Both the position numbers and the translations under genes were made by a program. Below the pieces are notes generated by a model. That model was given only the letters and a program-made list of their open reading frames with translations, made no database searches and had not been told where the DNA came from. From positions 1 through 64,000 of the forward strand of contig CACXXD010000001.1 of NCBI GenBank assembly GCA_902771445.1: 64,000 bases of DNA, given 5' to 3'. Origin of the DNA: an uncultured Prevotellaceae bacterium (lineage in GTDB: Bacteria > Bacteroidota > Bacteroidia > Bacteroidales > Bacteroidaceae). Shown here in pieces: positions 61,926 to 64,000 of this stretch (within the stretch, counting starts at the first letter, position 1; every line of letters starts with the position of its first letter).

Positions 61926-62183
61926 ATGGATATTCAACTCAGCGAGAAACAGATGGAGATCATTGCGACGAAGACGGCAAGGATCCTGTACCGTAAGATG
62001 AAGGAGGACAATGAGCAACCTTCAGAGTATTGTGATGTGAAGGAGGCAGCTCGCATCCTGGGTATAACGCAGAATAGCATGCGACGCCTAAAGGACAAGT
62101 TCCCACATATAAAGAACGGGTCAAACCAGCAAGGGCGCATACTATTCGTGCGGGATGCACTTATTCGAGAATACGCTAAATAA
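61926..62183 (+). CDS. Second excisionase-like helix-turn-helix protein
   Basis: 85 residues from the ATG at 61926 (MDIQLSEKQMEIIATKTARI); the longer frame from 61833 begins in AT-rich spacer. The HTH is CDVKEAARILGITQNSMRRL, with a basic wing (HIKNGSNQQGRILFVRDALI). It shares layout and start with the protein at 61272-61517, so the element has a pair of paralogous regulators or excisionases. It lies 14 bases before the DUF2493 gene. Confidence 0.75.
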   Translation: MDIQLSEKQMEIIATKTARILYRKMKEDNEQPSEYCDVKEAARILGITQNSMRRLKDKFPHIKNGSNQQGRILFVRDALIREYAK

Positions 62184-62197
62184 GGGAGGAGTAAACC

Positions 62198-62938
62198 ATG
62201 GGACAGAGAGAATATGTAATCGCCATTGAAGGCGATGAGCAGTACCGCACGGCAAGTAGAAGCCAGGCTAAGGCTTTCTATAACGTAGTCGATGAGATAT
62301 TCGATCGTGAGGTGGATGGTCTGCGAAAACAACTCATTCAAGTAGAGGCTGATGGCTGGAATTCGAGTGTTCTCCTGCAGGATATCATTCATTGTCCCAA
62401 GGAAAAGCCAGACTGGGAAAAAGATGAAGATCTAAAGGATGAAAAGCCGGACTTTCGCGTAATAATCGCCGGAAGTTGGGACTTCGAGAACTACGGTCTC
62501 CTCAGGGAAAAGTGTGATGCCCTTCTGTCACGACAGGCGCATAAGAACATCATCGTCGTGTCCGGCGCTGCCAGAGGTGCAGACCAACTCGGGGAGTGGT
62601 ACGCCCATGAACGTGGGTATAAGGTTGAGCGATACCCTGCCGATTGGAAAACTTACGGCAAGGCTGCAGGTCCCATCCGAAATGAAAAGATGGCCGATAA
62701 TGCGGATGCCCTGATTGTATTCTGGGATGGCGAGTCCCGCGGCACACGAAATATGATCGAGACGGCTACCTTCAAGGGCTTGTCTGTTCGTGTAGTGGAT
62801 GCACTACAGGTGAAAAAGCCCAGCAATGATCTGACAGAGAAGTGGATGGAGGTAAATCCACAACAATCAAGTCAAGTAGAGGAACAGGAAGAGGAACCCG
62901 ACGAGGAACAGACCGTCCGGCATGGATTCCGTAGATGA
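62198..62938 (+). CDS. DUF2493 (YspA-like SLOG fold) protein
   Basis: 246 residues. A helical N-terminal part (1-85) leads to the SLOG-type Rossmann fold (about 88-210): FRVIIAGSWDFENYGLL, IVVSGAARGADQLGEWYAHE, AAGPIRNEKMADNADALIVF and SRGTRNMIETA. These are the DUF2493 hallmarks. SLOG proteins bind nucleotides or nucleotide-derived signals and are frequent on phages and conjugative elements. The acidic tail (VEEQEEEPDEEQ) is disordered. Exact role unknown. Confidence 0.85.
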   Translation: MGQREYVIAIEGDEQYRTASRSQAKAFYNVVDEIFDREVDGLRKQLIQVEADGWNSSVLLQDIIHCPKEKPDWEKDEDLKDEKPDFRVIIAGSWDFENYGLLREKCDALLSRQAHKNIIVVSGAARGADQLGEWYAHERGYKVERYPADWKTYGKAAGPIRNEKMADNADALIVFWDGESRGTRNMIETATFKGLSVRVVDALQVKKPSNDLTEKWMEVNPQQSSQVEEQEEEPDEEQTVRHGFRR

Positions 62939-62973
62939 TAATGAAATGAGTATACTATTACGACCATCCTAAA

Positions 62974-63014
62974 AAACAACTGGCCCTGAGGTGGAGACTC
63001 AGAGCCAGTAGCAG
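62974..63014 (-). terminator. Hairpin with T-run on the minus strand
   Basis: CTGGC (62980-62984) with GCCAG (63004-63008) and CTGAG (62986-62990) with CTCAG (62998-63002), split by one C/A mismatch. On the minus strand TTTTTT follows (62971-62976), so it points against the flanking genes. It could stop an antisense or short RNA, or act on the plus strand without a tail. Confidence 0.4.
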
Positions 63015-63144
63015 GAAGCGGTGTAGAGAATTAGCTTCTTTGTTTTTTCAACGGGACTAAGTTACGCATAATTCTCGACACTTGCAAGTTTTTCCCCCTT
63101 TAATTATCGGAATTAACATAAAAATGAGAATAAAAATGAGAATT

Positions 63145-64000
63145 ATGAATGATATAGAAGTAAAGTTCCTGCGCATAGGAACACAGATATACCTTAAAGA
63201 GATTAATCCTTCAGGGCAAGAACAACTATTGCCGTGGTCTACGGCTGCCATCTATCAAGACTACGGAAAAGACCGTGGCAACGAGATTATAAGCAAGATG
63301 CCCAAGTATGTCGGCTGGGCTAATGAGCCATCACACACTAACTACCAGCAAGTCATTGGCAAGTGGCTCAACCTCTACCAGCCACTACCTTATGAGCCGC
63401 GTTCTGGTGTCGATTGTCCGAATATCCGGGCTTTCCTGAAGCACATTTTTGGTGAATATTATGAGTTAGGCCTTGACTACCTCCAGTTACTCTACCTCCA
63501 GCCTAAACAGAAATTGCCTATCTTGATGCTCGTATCTCGCGAGAGGAACACTGGTAAATCGACGTTCTTGAAGTTTCTCAAAGCTATTTTTGGCGTGAAT
63601 GCAACATTCAATACGAATGAGGACTTCAAAAGCCAATTTAACTCTGATTGGGCCAACAAGCTGCTCATCATGGTCGATGAAGCCTTCCTCGACAAGGTGG
63701 AGTACACTGAGAGACTGAAGAACCTGAGCACAGCCACCATCTACAAAGCTGAAGCCAAGGGAAAAGACCGAATAGAGTGTGATTTCCATGGGAAGTTCAT
63801 CTTGTGCTCTAACAACGTGGAGCGTCCTGTCATCATCGAGCCCGGTGAGACTCGCTTCTGGGTAATCCAAGTTCCCAAGTTAAAGAGTGATGACACCCAA
63901 TTGCTGAGTAAGATGATCTACGAGATTCCGGCATTCCTCGATTACCTCATTCACCGCAAGTTGAGCACCGAATGTGTATCTCGCATGTGGTTCTCGTTCG
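63145..64000 (+). CDS. SF3/D5-like helicase-primase protein (DUF5906 type), partial
   Basis: The frame is open to the right edge, so the C-terminus lies outside. In-frame ATGs at 63124, 63136 and 63145 are all possible; I use 63145 (MNDIEVKFLRIG). At least 285 residues: an N-terminal unknown part, Walker A SRERNTGKST (131-140), Walker B LLIMVDEAF (173-181) and the sensor motif ILCSNN (219-224), followed by the arginine-bearing GETRFWVIQ. This is the phage/plasmid D5-type primase helicase pattern. It probably starts replication of the element. Confidence 0.8.
   Translation, partial: MNDIEVKFLRIGTQIYLKEINPSGQEQLLPWSTAAIYQDYGKDRGNEIISKMPKYVGWANEPSHTNYQQVIGKWLNLYQPLPYEPRSGVDCPNIRAFLKHIFGEYYELGLDYLQLLYLQPKQKLPILMLVSRERNTGKSTFLKFLKAIFGVNATFNTNEDFKSQFNSDWANKLLIMVDEAFLDKVEYTERLKNLSTATIYKAEAKGKDRIECDFHGKFILCSNNVERPVIIEPGETRFWVIQVPKLKSDDTQLLSKMIYEIPAFLDYLIHRKLSTECVSRMWFSF

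Noticed and set aside
1..64000. Insertion sequences with transposase genes
   Set aside because: No DDE or HUH transposase motif was seen; the only recombinase is the integrase at 60.1 kb.

Overview
The window is a chromosome segment of a Bacteroidales bacterium, most likely a Prevotella/Segatella relative; the genus is inference. Supporting signs are promoters of the Bacteroidetes type (TTTG, 19-20 bases, TAnnTTTG), no clear Shine-Dalgarno sites, a fused LpxC-FabZ enzyme, a type III glutamine synthetase, DUF4296 and DUF3256 proteins and a phosphate-selective-porin-like outer membrane protein.

Layout. 1-1.1 kb: the end of an uncertain gene, a strong hairpin and a non-coding repeat. 1.1-11 kb (minus strand): rubrerythrin, asparaginase, porin, NudC, 5'-nucleotidase family protein, KDG kinase, RelA and O-acetylhomoserine sulfhydrylase. 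11-18.7 kb: an accessory region of gene remnants, an AAA ATPase with a nuclease-like tail, a glycosyltransferase, a second copy of the repeat, a truncated lipoprotein gene, two candidate structured RNAs and small secreted or zinc-ribbon proteins. 18.7-24.4 kb: an AT-rich cluster behind one consensus promoter, holding a double-HTH regulator, a kinase-like/retropepsin-like fusion protein, McrB with an EVE-like reader, McrC and an unknown protein. This is the best candidate for a new defence-type system. 25-59.5 kb: core genes. glnN is on the plus strand. On the minus strand follow Maf, KdsC, DUF2520, nitroreductase, RsmE, a nuclease-family protein, a nucleoside transporter, lspA, a DksA-like protein, ileS, phosphohexomutase, two TPR proteins, gyrA, serS, a Pif1-like helicase, PBP1A, miaA, lpxA, lpxC-fabZ, lpxD and an HD hydrolase. 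59.7-64 kb: tRNA-Ser(CGA), followed at once by a tyrosine recombinase, two excisionase-like HTH proteins, a DUF2493 protein and an SF3/D5-like helicase that runs off the window. This is the left end of an integrated mobile element.

The genes work together in recognisable blocks: LpxD, LpxC-FabZ and LpxA (with KdsC) make lipid A/LPS; LspA and PBP1A serve the envelope; IleS, SerS, MiaA and RsmE serve translation. Several dispersed non-coding repeat families (near 0.6 and 15.6 kb; 24.8 and 47.6 kb; 39.0 and 57.1 kb) lie between operons. All calls come from reading the sequence by eye; no database search was run.
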